From Microbacterium sp. TPD7012 (GTDB lineage Bacteria; Actinomycetota; Actinomycetes; Actinomycetales; Microbacteriaceae), in contig NZ_QDFV01000001.1 in assembly GCF_003075395.1 (NCBI RefSeq), forward strand, positions 434,001-498,000: a stretch of 64,000 nucleotides of DNA, in the 5' to 3' direction. The position numbers and the translations under genes were made by a program. Under the pieces are notes generated by a model that saw only the letters and a list, made by a program, of their open reading frames with translations, had not been told where the DNA came from and ran no database searches. Below are positions 17,188 through 26,224 of this stretch, one piece after another; positions within the stretch are counted from its first letter, which is position 1, and every line of letters starts with the position of its first letter.

Positions 17188-19320
17188 CTACCTGCCCGCG
17201 ATGGCGTCCGGGCGAAGATCCAGGCGGCGCAGCAGCTGCGCGTTGAGCGCGACGACGATGGTCGACAGCGACATCAGCACCGCGCCCACAGACATCGGCA
17301 GTACGAACCCGATGGGGGCGAGCGCTCCGGCCGCGAGCGGGACGGAGAGCAGGTTGTAGCCGGCGGCCCACCAGAGGTTCTGCTTCATCTTCCGGTAGCT
17401 GGCCCGTGACAGTTCGATCACCGACAGCACCGATCGGGGGTCGTCGCTGGCGAGGATGACGCCCGCGGAGGCGATCGCGACATCCGTTCCCGCCCCGATC
17501 GCGATACCGACGTCGGCCTGCGCGAGCGCAGGGGCGTCGTTGACACCGTCTCCGACCATCGCGACCTTGCGACCCTCGCCCTGAAGCTCCCTCACCTTCG
17601 ATACCTTGTCCTCCGGTCGCACCCCGGCGAAGTATCGGTCGATGCCGAGCGCGCCCGCGACGGAGGCGGCTACCGCGTCGGCGTCACCGGTGATCATGAC
17701 CACCTGCATGCGGCGTTCATGGAGGGCTTCGACCGCGTGACGCGACTCGGAACGGATCTCATCCGCCAAGCGCAGCGCGCCCGCGACCTGACCGTCGACG
17801 AGCACGTGGAGGATGATCGCACCCTGACCACGCCACTCATCGGCAACCGCGAGCTCGGAGGCGTGCTCCTGTTCGAGCATGGAGGGGCCACCGACCTGCA
17901 CGACGCGTCCATCCACCCGTGCACGGACCCCCACAGCCGGGGAGGATTCGAAGTCGGACGAGGCAGCGAGAGCGAGAGACCTCTCCTTCGCCGCGCTCAC
18001 GATCGCGCGAGCGAGCGGGTGCTCGGAGTCGGCTTCCGCGGCCGCGGCCCAGGCCAGCAGCTGGTCGGAATCGGTCCCGGAGGCGGGGCTGATCGCCGTC
18101 ACGGCAGGGGTGCCCTTGGTGAGGGTGCCGGTCTTGTCGAACAGGACGGTATCGACGGTGCGCATGCTCTCCAACGCGAGGCGGTCCTTGATCAGCACGC
18201 CACCACGGGCGGCACGCTCTGTCGCGATCGACACGACGAGCGGGATCGCCAGGCCGAGAGCGTGCGGGCAGGCGATCACCAGCACGGTGATCGTGCGGAT
18301 CACCGCGGCGTCGGGCAGCCCGACGACCGTCCAGACGATCGCGGTGATCGCGGCAGCGCCGAGCGCGAACCAGAACAACCACCCCGCGGCCTTGTCCGCG
18401 AGGCGCTGCGCGCGCGAAGACGAGCTCTGCGCCTCGGTCACCAGCTTCCGGATCCCCGCGAGTGCGGTGTCCTCACCGATCGCGGTGATCTCGACCCGCA
18501 CGCCCGAGTCGGTCGCGACGGTCCCGGCGATGACCGGGTCGCCGTCACTCCGGCGCACGGGCCGGGACTCTCCGGTGATCATCGACTCGTCCATGCTGGC
18601 CGATCCCTGCACAATCCGCCCATCCGCAGGCACCCGCCCACCGGGGCGTACCACCACCACGTCACCCACCTGCAGATCAGATGGGGTTACCGTGACGGTC
18701 GTGTCCCCCTCGATCCTCTCGGCCTCGTCGGGCAGCAACGCAGCCAGGGAATCCAACGCTGAGGTCGTCTGGGCGAGGGAGCGCATCTCGATCCAGTGAC
18801 CGAGCAGCATGATCACGATCAGCAGCGCCAGCTCCCACCAGAAGTCCAGCTCATGATGGAGCACCCCGAGGCTCGCGCCCCAGGACGCGAGGAACGCGAC
18901 CGTGATCGCGAGGGTGATCAGCAACATCATTCCGGGCTTGCGCGCCCGAAGCTCACTCACCGCGCCGGTGAGGAACGGGGCCCCGCCCCACACGTACATG
19001 ACGGTCCCGAGAACCGGGGACACCCAGCCGATCCACGCGGCCTCCGGCAAGGTGTACCCGAGCAGCATCGAGAACATCGTCGAGAACCCGACAACGGGTA
19101 CCGCGATGACCAGCATGATCCAGAACAACCGCCGGAACCGGCCCACGTGTTCACCGTGGCCACCGTGGCCACCGTGGCCCTCGTGATCGCCGTGGCCGGC
19201 GTGATCGTGACGAGCGTCGCCGTTGTCGTGGCTCACCGCCGCGTGGTCATGATGCGCCGTCGGAGCGGTGCGGTGATCTTCGTGTGTCGTGTGATGGATG
19301 TGCTCATCGTGCTGGCTCAT
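17188..19320 (-). CDS. copB: Copper P1B-type ATPase CopB (CPH type)
   Basis: The 710-residue pump begins with about 60 residues extremely rich in histidine (for example HDHAGHGDHEGHGGHGG) instead of an HMA domain. It then has the transmembrane motif CPH (Cys351-Pro-His353), phosphorylation site Asp395 in DKTGT, SEHP and [12 protein letters not shown] defines the P1B-3 group, which exports Cu(II) or Cu(I). The ATG at 19320 follows GCAGGGG; an upstream extension in the same frame lacks a ribosome site and crosses the operator. A CsoR-type site lies 99 bases upstream. Copper-binding DUF6153 and DUF305 genes follow. Confidence 0.95.
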   Translation of the reverse strand: MSQHDEHIHHTTHEDHRTAPTAHHDHAAVSHDNGDARHDHAGHGDHEGHGGHGGHGEHVGRFRRLFWIMLVIAVPVVGFSTMFSMLLGYTLPEAAWIGWVSPVLGTVMYVWGGAPFLTGAVSELRARKPGMMLLITLAITVAFLASWGASLGVLHHELDFWWELALLIVIMLLGHWIEMRSLAQTTSALDSLAALLPDEAERIEGDTTVTVTPSDLQVGDVVVVRPGGRVPADGRIVQGSASMDESMITGESRPVRRSDGDPVIAGTVATDSGVRVEITAIGEDTALAGIRKLVTEAQSSSSRAQRLADKAAGWLFWFALGAAAITAIVWTVVGLPDAAVIRTITVLVIACPHALGLAIPLVVSIATERAARGGVLIKDRLALESMRTVDTVLFDKTGTLTKGTPAVTAISPASGTDSDQLLAWAAAAEADSEHPLARAIVSAAKERSLALAASSDFESSPAVGVRARVDGRVVQVGGPSMLEQEHASELAVADEWRGQGAIILHVLVDGQVAGALRLADEIRSESRHAVEALHERRMQVVMITGDADAVAASVAGALGIDRYFAGVRPEDKVSKVRELQGEGRKVAMVGDGVNDAPALAQADVGIAIGAGTDVAIASAGVILASDDPRSVLSVIELSRASYRKMKQNLWWAAGYNLLSVPLAAGALAPIGFVLPMSVGAVLMSLSTIVVALNAQLLRRLDLRPDAIAGR

Positions 19321-19418
19321 CGGAAACCCCTGCTCGGATGCGCCCGGGTCGAGCCGGGCTGGGACGGACGGTGGGTCAGGCCCGGCTGTTCGTCGACGTA
19401 TTCGTTCGTGCCGGAAGA

Positions 19419-19435
19419 ATACCCCCCTAGGGTAT
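19419..19435. promoter_or_regulatory. CsoR-type operator 3, upstream of copB
   Basis: ATACCC-CCCTA-GGGTAT has the same 17-bp geometry as the two sites before the copA operon. A lone half-site GGGTAT lies 19 bases further upstream (19454-19459). The rest of the 284-bp gap up to the beta-mannosidase gene shows no other structure I can support. Confidence 0.82.
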
Positions 19436-19604
19436 CCAACACAATCGCACTCAGGGTATTCCCCGGTCGAGGCCTCGGAGTCGACCACCTGCCGGACCGA
19501 TCGTGCTCTGTGAGGTCGTCGACGTCACCGACGAGGTGCACGACACTCCCTCGCGGGACGCACCTGGAAGAATGACGGCATCCCCCACAGAAAGCAGGTC
19601 CGTC

Positions 19605-22070
19605 GTGCCTCTGGTCTCCTCCCTCACTCACGGATGGACGCTCCGCGCCGTCGCCCCGGATGCCGGCACCCCCGCGGCAGCGCTGCCGGATTCGATCCCC
19701 GCGACCGTCCCCGGAACCGTGCACACCGACCTCCTCGCGGCCGGGCTGATCGACGATCCGTACCTCGACCTGAACGAGCTGAAGGACGAGTGGATCGGTC
19801 ACACGCGCTGGGCGTACCGCACGACCATCGAGTGGGCGGATGCCGGTGAGGAGCGCACCGAGCTGGTCTTCGACGGCCTCGACACCGTCGCGACCGTGAC
19901 GCTGAACGGCGAAGAGGTCGGGCGCACGTTCAACCAGCACCGCACCTACCGCTTCGACGTCACTGATCGACTGCACGCGGGCGCGAACGAGCTCGAAGTC
20001 GTCTTCGATTCCGCGTGGGAGTATGCGGAGGGCGTGATCGCCGAGCTCGGCGACCTGCCGAATGCGTACCCGACGCCGTTCGGGTTCATCCGCAAGATGG
20101 CCGCGAACTTCGGGTGGGACTGGGGACCCCAACTCGTCACGGCCGGCATCTGGAAGGACGCGCGGCTCGAGTCGTGGTCGGGCGCGCGGCTCGCCGAGGT
20201 GCGTCCCGCCCTGACACTCGAGGGTGACACCGGGGTGGTGCGGGTCACAGCGCTGCTCGCGACGACGGATGCCGACGCCACGGGTCGCGTGATCACGGTC
20301 TCGATCGGCGGTCAGCAGGTCGAGGTGCCCGTCAGCGGTGAATCCGTCGACGCCGAGGTGCGCGTGCCGGATGCCGCCGTCTGGTGGCCGCGCGGCATGG
20401 GCGAGCAGCCGTTGTACGAGCTCGAGGTGTCGCTGCACGACGGCGAGACCGCCCGTGACTCCTGGACCCGCCGGGTCGGCTTCCGCACCGTCGAGCTCGA
20501 CACGTCGGACGACGAGTCGGGCTCCAAGTTCACCTTCATCATCAACGGCATCCCGCTGTTCATCCGCGGCGCCAACTGGATCCCCGACGACTGCTTCCCC
20601 TCGCGTCTGACCGAGGAGCGCTACCGCGCCCGCATCGAGCAGGCCGTCGGCGCCAATCTCAACCTGCTGCGCGTCTGGGGCGGCGGCATCTACGAGCGTG
20701 ACGAGTTCTACGACATCTGCGACGAGCTCGGCGTGCTGACCTGGCAGGACTTCCTCTTCGCGTGCGCCGCGTACCCCGAGGAGGAGCCGATCCGCAGCGA
20801 GGTCATCGCCGAAGCGCGCGACAACGTGCTGCGGCTCTCGACCCACCCGAGCCTCGTGCTCTGGAACGGCTGCAACGAGAACATCTGGGGCTGGTTCGAC
20901 TGGAACTGGCAGGAGGATGTCGGCGACCGCACCTGGGGCCTCGGCTACTACACCGAGCTGCTTCCGCCGATCGTCGCCGAGCTCGCCCCGACCACGCCGT
21001 ACTGGCCGGGCAGTCCGTTCTCGGGCTCCATGGAGTTCCACCCCAACGACTTCGACCGCGGCAACGTGCACATCTGGGACGTCTGGAACCGCGTCGACTA
21101 CACGACCTACGCCGACTACGAGCCGCGCTTCGTCTCGGAGTTCGGCTTCCAGGGGCCGCCGACGTGGTCGACGCTCACGCGCTCGATTCACGACCAGCCC
21201 CTCACGCCGGAATCGCCGGGGATGCTGCTGCACCAGAAGGCTGCGGACGGCAACGAGAAGCTCGCCCGCGGCATGGAGCCGCACCTGCCCGAGCCGCAGT
21301 CGATGGAGGACTGGCACTACCTCACGCAGCTGAACCAGACGCGCGCCATCGTCTTCGCGATCGAGCGCTACCGCTCGCAGCGTCCGCACTGCATGGGCAC
21401 GATCGTCTGGCAGCTCAACGACTGCTGGCCCGTGACGTCCTGGGCCGCGGTCGACGGCGACGGGCGCCGCAAGCCGCTCTGGCACGGCCTGCGCCGGTCG
21501 AACGCCGAGCGCATCGTCACCGTGCAGCCGATGCCCGACGGGACCCTGATGCTCGTCGCGGTCAACGACTCGATCGAGGACTGGACGGTGGCGGGCAGCA
21601 TCCGTCGCCTCGCGTTCGACGGCACCGTGCTCGCCGAGCAGGCGGTCTCGCTCACGGTTCCCGCGCTGGACAGCGTGGGGGAGCCGCTCGATGCCGATGT
21701 GGCCACGCCCGACGACCCGCGACGCGAGGTCGTGCGTGTCGAGGTCTCGGGTGCGCGGGCGACGAGCCACGTGTTCGTCGAGGACAAGGAGCTCGCGCTG
21801 CAGGACGCGGTCCTTCGCGTCGAGGTCGGAGAATGGCGTGACGGTCAGCAGACGGTCGACATCGCGGCGGGGGAGTTCGTCCGCGGTCTCTGTCTGTTCC
21901 CCGATCGGCTGGTGGCCGAGGCGTGGACCGACGACGCCGACATCGACGTGATCCCCGGAGAGCCGATCCGGATCGCCATCACCTCGCCGAAGCCGCTCGA
22001 TGCGGAGGCGCTGGGGTCGTCCCCGGTGCTGCGCACCGTGAACGAGGTGGTGGCGGCGACCGCTCTCTGA
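19605..22070 (+). CDS. Beta-mannosidase, glycoside hydrolase family 2
   Basis: This 821-residue cytoplasmic protein has the GH2 order: N-terminal jelly-roll (VPGTVHTDLLAAGLIDDPY, WAYRTTIEW), immunoglobulin-like domain, and TIM barrel with acid/base Glu425 in WNGCNENIWGW and nucleophile Glu512 in FVSEFGFQG. PGTVHTDL and the WNGCNEN context are typical of beta-mannosidases. It releases mannose from beta-mannosides. The GTG at 19605 has AAAGCAGG six bases upstream; an in-frame ATG at 19572 is the alternative. No signal peptide is visible. It ends directly against the convergent SGNH gene. Confidence 0.93.
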   Translation: MPLVSSLTHGWTLRAVAPDAGTPAAALPDSIPATVPGTVHTDLLAAGLIDDPYLDLNELKDEWIGHTRWAYRTTIEWADAGEERTELVFDGLDTVATVTLNGEEVGRTFNQHRTYRFDVTDRLHAGANELEVVFDSAWEYAEGVIAELGDLPNAYPTPFGFIRKMAANFGWDWGPQLVTAGIWKDARLESWSGARLAEVRPALTLEGDTGVVRVTALLATTDADATGRVITVSIGGQQVEVPVSGESVDAEVRVPDAAVWWPRGMGEQPLYELEVSLHDGETARDSWTRRVGFRTVELDTSDDESGSKFTFIINGIPLFIRGANWIPDDCFPSRLTEERYRARIEQAVGANLNLLRVWGGGIYERDEFYDICDELGVLTWQDFLFACAAYPEEEPIRSEVIAEARDNVLRLSTHPSLVLWNGCNENIWGWFDWNWQEDVGDRTWGLGYYTELLPPIVAELAPTTPYWPGSPFSGSMEFHPNDFDRGNVHIWDVWNRVDYTTYADYEPRFVSEFGFQGPPTWSTLTRSIHDQPLTPESPGMLLHQKAADGNEKLARGMEPHLPEPQSMEDWHYLTQLNQTRAIVFAIERYRSQRPHCMGTIVWQLNDCWPVTSWAAVDGDGRRKPLWHGLRRSNAERIVTVQPMPDGTLMLVAVNDSIEDWTVAGSIRRLAFDGTVLAEQAVSLTVPALDSVGEPLDADVATPDDPRREVVRVEVSGARATSHVFVEDKELALQDAVLRVEVGEWRDGQQTVDIAAGEFVRGLCLFPDRLVAEAWTDDADIDVIPGEPIRIAITSPKPLDAEALGSSPVLRTVNEVVAATAL

Positions 22071-22760
22071 TCAGAGCGGCGGATCGAGCTTCTCCAGGGC
22101 GGCATCCATCTGCTCGGCCAGGTGGGCGTACCCGACGTCGGACGGATGCAGCCCGTCGGACGCCATCCAGCTGTCCTCGGACCCGGCGTGGTGTCCGTCG
22201 AGCCAGTGGCTCGCGCCCGGGATCCGGTCGGCGTCGATGGCTGCGGCCGCTGCCTCGACCCAGCCGATGATGGTCTCGAGGGACTCGGGGCGCTCCTCGG
22301 TGTACCAGAACGGCTCGACGACCACGATCCGCGCCTCCGGCAGAGCATCGCGGATGCGGGTGAGGTCGGCGGTGATGGTGTCGCGGATCAGGTCGGCGCG
22401 CCGGTCGAAGCTGAAGGTGTCGTTCAGGCCCATCGTGACGAACACGATGTCGGGCTGCGCTTCGATGACGAGTTCGGGGAGGTCGTCCTCGTCGAAGTCC
22501 AGGCGGTGGTTGACGAAGCCGAGCCCGTTGACGCTCGGGTTGAACTCGCTCCATCCGCGGTCGGCGCTGATGATCGTCGACCAGCGCAGCGACGGATCGC
22601 TCGCGCCCGTGCCCAGTGTGTACGAGTCTCCGTAGAAGGCGACGAGCGGTCCGCTCCCGGAGGTCGGCGAGGCATCGGGTGTCGGCACGGGCACGGTGCT
22701 GCAGGCCGAGAGGCCCAGGGCGAGGGCGACGACGGATGCGAGCGATCGGAGACGGCGCAT
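22071..22760 (-). CDS. SGNH/GDSL-family hydrolase lipoprotein
   Basis: The 229-residue protein has a signal peptide with lipobox LSAC, then FYGDSYTLG (nucleophile Ser in GDS), a GLND block with the oxyanion Asn, and DGLHPS with the catalytic Asp and His near the end. It is an extracytoplasmic esterase or acetylhydrolase, perhaps acting on acetylated glycans. AAGAGG precedes the ATG at 22760. Its stop abuts the beta-mannosidase stop with no gap. Confidence 0.9.
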   Translation of the reverse strand: MRRLRSLASVVALALGLSACSTVPVPTPDASPTSGSGPLVAFYGDSYTLGTGASDPSLRWSTIISADRGWSEFNPSVNGLGFVNHRLDFDEDDLPELVIEAQPDIVFVTMGLNDTFSFDRRADLIRDTITADLTRIRDALPEARIVVVEPFWYTEERPESLETIIGWVEAAAAAIDADRIPGASHWLDGHHAGSEDSWMASDGLHPSDVGYAHLAEQMDAALEKLDPPL

Positions 22761-22798
22761 GCCTCTTGTTCGTCGCCGAGCGCTCGACGGATGGGACG

Positions 22799-23335
22799 TC
22801 AGGACAGCCAGCGGCGGCCCCGCACGAGCGGCTGCGACTGCCACCAGGCACCGAGACCGATCATCGATCCGGCGCCGATCGCGGCGAGGAGCCAGCCGAC
22901 GAGGATGTACACGAGGTGCTCGTCGACGATCGGGTTGTTCGAGAGGGGCAGCGCGCTGAGGTAGATGCCGCCCATCACGAGCGTGCCGCCGACGGCGGCG
23001 AGACGCAGGCACACGCCGGCGACGAGCGCGACGCCCACGGCGCCGAGGCCGAGCATGAACAGCACATCGACGACCGGGTTGCCGGCCATGGAACGGAAGA
23101 CACCCGCGAGTGCACCCTCGGTGTGGCCCAGGTATCCGGCGCTCGGCGATTGCCCCGCCAGCACGGATCCCTCCGGCGGCGTGGCGACACCGAGGCCGAA
23201 GAGCTTGTCGATGAACGCCCACAGGTAGACGAATCCGAGCGTGATCCGGGTGAGGCCGCCGAAGACGCGTGCCGAAGGGGCGTCGAGGGCGGATCGTGCA
23301 GGGGCGGCGTGGGCGACCTCAGAGCGAGTGGACAT
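22799..23335 (-). CDS. DoxX-like membrane protein
   Basis: This 178-residue protein has four hydrophobic segments (about 28-48, 80-105, 108-130 and 138-160) and the DoxX-type opening with an RITLGFVYLWAFIDKLFG helix. DoxX proteins are small quinone- or thiol-oxidation-linked membrane proteins. CCGGAGGAAG lies just before the ATG. It follows the anti-sigma gene by 37 bases on the same strand, so it probably belongs to the sigma-factor transcript. A thiol-redox role would suit a SigL-like system but is inferred. Confidence 0.85.
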   Translation of the reverse strand: MSTRSEVAHAAPARSALDAPSARVFGGLTRITLGFVYLWAFIDKLFGLGVATPPEGSVLAGQSPSAGYLGHTEGALAGVFRSMAGNPVVDVLFMLGLGAVGVALVAGVCLRLAAVGGTLVMGGIYLSALPLSNNPIVDEHLVYILVGWLLAAIGAGSMIGLGAWWQSQPLVRGRRWLS

Positions 23336-23372
23336 GTTCTTCCTCCGGTGGTGATGGCGTTGTGGTCGTGGG

Positions 23373-24068
23373 TCAGCGCGGGGCGACGGCGAGCAGGATG
23401 CCGGATGCTGCCGACAGCTCGATCCGGGAGATCTCGTCGAGCGGGGTCGAGGTCGCCGCGGAGAGCCCGGTCGTGCGGGGCCCGCCGTCGCTCTTCCAGG
23501 TCGCGACGACGGTGCGGATGCCGGTGGCGTCGACGACCGCGAGCTCGTAGTCCCGGTCGGCGTCGTCGTAGTCGTGGTCGGGCGCGATGCCGGGCGGGTA
23601 GGAGCACGACCAGTCGAGTCGCGTGCCCCACGGTTCCCCCGTGAGCGACAGGTCGGCGCGCACGCCGCTGTTCCCGACCGGGTCGAGGCGCACGGATTCT
23701 CCGGCCGCGACGACCGCGGGAGTGCGGAGGCCCAGGGTGACGCCGTAGCCGGCCGCTCCGCCGAGGAGGATCAGTCCGACGGCGGCCGCGGCGAGCAGCA
23801 TCCGGCTCTTCCGCCTCCCGTCGCGTACGCGATCGGCCAGCGCGGCGAACGAGGGGAGATCGGATGCCGCGGCATCCGCGGGCGCCGCCGCTCGGACGGC
23901 CGGCGCGGGGGCGGCGGCGAGCAGCGCGGGCAGGGGAGCGAGTTCGCTCACCGACTGCCGGCACGAACGGCATCCGGAGACGTGTCGTTCGAACTGCCGG
24001 CGCTCGGTCACGCTCAACGCTCCGAGCACGTACGCGGCATCCCACTCGGTGTACTCATCGTCGGTCAT
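23373..24068 (-). CDS. Zinc-associated anti-sigma factor
   Basis: The 231-residue protein has an N-terminal anti-sigma domain with HVSGCRSC (His-x3-Cys-x2-Cys zinc motif, residues 29-36), an Ala/Pro linker, one membrane helix (about 88-110) and an external C-terminal domain. It should hold the cognate sigma factor at the membrane until a signal, often thiol oxidation or regulated proteolysis, releases it. The start overlaps the sigma stop (ATGA). The architecture matches RslA-type partners of SigL. Confidence 0.92.
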   Translation of the reverse strand: MTDDEYTEWDAAYVLGALSVTERRQFERHVSGCRSCRQSVSELAPLPALLAAAPAPAVRAAAPADAAASDLPSFAALADRVRDGRRKSRMLLAAAAVGLILLGGAAGYGVTLGLRTPAVVAAGESVRLDPVGNSGVRADLSLTGEPWGTRLDWSCSYPPGIAPDHDYDDADRDYELAVVDATGIRTVVATWKSDGGPRTTGLSAATSTPLDEISRIELSAASGILLAVAPR

Positions 24069-24586
24069 GACACGACGCCTCTCTCCTGCAGGGCGAGGCG
24101 GAGCGCCCGCATGCCGTAGTGCAGACGTGACTTCACGGTTCCGGCGGGGATGCCGAAGTCGTCAGCGAGCTGGGCGACGCTCTTGCCTCCGTGATAGGCG
24201 CCGCTGATGACGGCCTGGTGGTCGGCGGGAAGGGTCGACAGGGCCTCGGCGATGACCCAGCGCTCGAAGAGGCGGTCGGTGTCGTCGTCGTGCGCGCCCT
24301 CGGGGAGGGCTTCCACCACGACCTCGCGCCGCCGGCGGGCGCTGCGCAGATCGTCGGTGACGAGATTGCGCGCGACCCTGCACAGCCATGCCCGGATCAC
24401 GGGCTCGGGCCTGGTCAGGATCTCGGGGTTCTGCCACGCGCGCAGGAGAGTCTCCTGAACGACGTCGTCGGCGAGGGCGGCGTCGTAGGGGAGCGAGATC
24501 ACGAAGCCGCGTAGCATTCCGGAATAACGGTCGTGAGCGGTTCGCAGCAGCCGATCGGCATCCGTCGGTGCTGGGAAGTCGTTCAT
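24065..24586 (-). CDS. ECF sigma factor, SigL-like
   Basis: The 173-residue protein has region 2 (DDVVQETLLRAWQNPEIL, WLCRVARNLVTDDLRSARRRRE) and region 4 (GIPAGTVKSRLHYGMRALRLALQE). The wording of both regions closely resembles mycobacterial SigL as I recall it. It directs RNA polymerase to its own regulon and is held by the anti-sigma factor encoded next. A promoter matching the SigL consensus lies about 110 bases upstream, so it probably controls itself. No clear ribosome site precedes the ATG. Confidence 0.92.
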   Translation of the reverse strand: MNDFPAPTDADRLLRTAHDRYSGMLRGFVISLPYDAALADDVVQETLLRAWQNPEILTRPEPVIRAWLCRVARNLVTDDLRSARRRREVVVEALPEGAHDDDTDRLFERWVIAEALSTLPADHQAVISGAYHGGKSVAQLADDFGIPAGTVKSRLHYGMRALRLALQERGVVS

Positions 24587-24698
24587 CGGTGCGCGCGCAC
24601 CTCGAGCCGTCTTTCCGCGGTTCTGCGAGTCATCGCGACCGTCCGCTTCCCCATGTCATCCCCCGTCTCCGGTGCGCGGAAACGCACCCTCCGAGGAA

Positions 24699-24726
24699 GA
24701 GACGATACGGGTGGGCGAAAGGTTCA
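24699..24726 (-). promoter_or_regulatory. SigL-type promoter of the sigma operon
   Basis: On the minus strand TGAACC is followed by 16 bases and CGTCTC, which fits the known SigL pattern TGAACC-N16-CGTgtc. The -35 box overlaps the stop codon of the thioesterase gene on the same strand. The start point would lie near 24692, giving a leader of roughly 105 bases. Confidence 0.65.
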
Positions 24727-25530
24727 GAGGGAATTCACGCGCAGCGTGAGCGACTGCTGGACCGTGCCGATCGGCCCGACGTCGTCGTGCAGCACGGTAT
24801 GCGTGAGACCGTGACCGCGGGGCCCGAAGCTGACGGTGGTGTCGAAGCCGATCCAGTCGCTCACCGGGGCGCGGAACAGATGAGCGGTGAGGTCGACGTT
24901 CGGGAACGCCATCACGGTCGGTGCGATCAGCGGGGTGACGCCGTTCGCGATGTCGACCAGTCCCAGCATCCGCGCGGTGGTGCTGACCGCCGTGCCGGCG
25001 ATCAGGGAGATCTTCGGCCGCATCCAGAATCGGGCGCGCCCCGGCCGTTCCTCATCCCGCCGGACGTCGACGGTCGTGACATACTCTCCCGGCCAGATCT
25101 CGGACGCATCCCACGGCGCCATGTCCGCGCGGGAGGGGATCGGCGACAGGGCGGATGCCGACACGTCCTCGGTGTCGGAGTCCGCGAGGAACCAGCCGCG
25201 GGCGATGACGGCCGCGCGGCCGTCCTGGCTGAGCACCGCCTCGGACAGTTCGATCGTGCGCCCGCGACGGATGACGTGCGTCCGCGTCTCGACCGCGTCG
25301 ATGGCCAGCGTGCCGAGGATGTCGAAGGAGATGCGAGCGAGCGAGAGGGGGGAGCCATGACGCGCGCGGTGGTCGGTCTCGAGGACATGGGTGAGCAGCC
25401 CCAGTGCGGGAGCGATGTGCTGCTCCGCGGTGTTCCATGCGCCCTGCACCCCGGAGGTCGCGCGGAAGGTGATCGGATCGATCGGCTCGAAGTAGGCCGG
25501 AGTCACGAGGGGGGTTTCGACGGAGGTCAT
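24724..25530 (-). CDS. Thioesterase-superfamily (hotdog) protein
   Basis: This 268-residue protein has the two-hotdog layout of acyl-CoA thioesterase-like proteins. The first half has AYFEPIDPITFRATSGVQGAWN and SFDILGTL...ETRTHVIRRGRTIE; the second half has VDLTAHLFRAPVSDWIGFDTTVSFGPRGHGLTHTVLHDD. It probably hydrolyses an acyl thioester; the substrate is unknown. The ATG overlaps the stop of the LysE gene (ATGA), so the pair is coupled. Its own stop lies inside the -35 box of the next promoter. Confidence 0.82.
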   Translation of the reverse strand: MTSVETPLVTPAYFEPIDPITFRATSGVQGAWNTAEQHIAPALGLLTHVLETDHRARHGSPLSLARISFDILGTLAIDAVETRTHVIRRGRTIELSEAVLSQDGRAAVIARGWFLADSDTEDVSASALSPIPSRADMAPWDASEIWPGEYVTTVDVRRDEERPGRARFWMRPKISLIAGTAVSTTARMLGLVDIANGVTPLIAPTVMAFPNVDLTAHLFRAPVSDWIGFDTTVSFGPRGHGLTHTVLHDDVGPIGTVQQSLTLRVNSL

Positions 25531-26144
25531 GGGTGGAGGAGCCTCTCGATGACGAGGAACAGACCGATGGCTATCATGGCGACGCCGGACACCCGACTGA
25601 CGACACGCGCTGCGGTGGGCCGGGAGTGAAGTATCCGATTCGCACCGTACCCGACCGCCAGGTACATCGCCGCGCAGCTCACGATGTGGACTAACCCGAG
25701 GACGGTGATCTGCACCGCCAGGGGCCAGGGAGCATCGGCGTCGGTGAACGGCGGGAGCACCGCCAGGAAGAGCAGGAACACCTTCGGGTTCAACCCGCTC
25801 ACACCGAAGCCCTTGAGCCACCAGCGCCAGGCCGAGCCGGATGCCGCATCGTCGCTGGGACGCACGACGGAGGGATGCCGCAGGGTGCTGATGCCGAGCC
25901 AGATGAGATAGAGGGAGCCGACGATCGTGAGCACGGTCAGGGCGCCCGGAATGCTCATCACGATCGCGCCGACACCGGCGGCCACGATCAGGGTGGCGAC
26001 GAGGTGGCCGGTGAGCAGTCCGACGACGGCGGGCAGCACCCGGCGGTTCAGCCCCGCGGTGATGGCGTAGGCCCAGTCCGCTCCGGGGGTGATGACGAAG
26101 AGTGCGGAGACGCCCCAGAAGGCCAGCAGTGCGGCGAAACTCAT
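25527..26144 (-). CDS. LysE/RhtB-family amino-acid exporter
   Basis: The 205-residue protein has about six membrane segments and the family opening FVITPGADWAYAITAGLNRR, with WLGISTLR and GLNPKVFLLFLAVLPPF. It should export an amino acid or related small molecule. It is divergent from an Lrp/AsnC-type regulator 80 bases away, the usual arrangement for this exporter family, and overlaps the thioesterase gene downstream. Confidence 0.93.
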   Translation of the reverse strand: MSFAALLAFWGVSALFVITPGADWAYAITAGLNRRVLPAVVGLLTGHLVATLIVAAGVGAIVMSIPGALTVLTIVGSLYLIWLGISTLRHPSVVRPSDDAASGSAWRWWLKGFGVSGLNPKVFLLFLAVLPPFTDADAPWPLAVQITVLGLVHIVSCAAMYLAVGYGANRILHSRPTAARVVSRVSGVAMIAIGLFLVIERLLHP

Positions 26145-26224
26145 GGGGAAAGGCTATTGGCGATGAGGGCGAAGGTGCTTTCAAATTCCTTCCCTGCGGG
26201 GGCTTATCGTGGAAGGATCATCGT

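Noticed and set aside
18796..19317. Plus-strand open frame opposite the copB N-terminus
   Set aside because: It is antisense to the His-rich region and membrane segments of the ATPase and has no ribosome site or domain.
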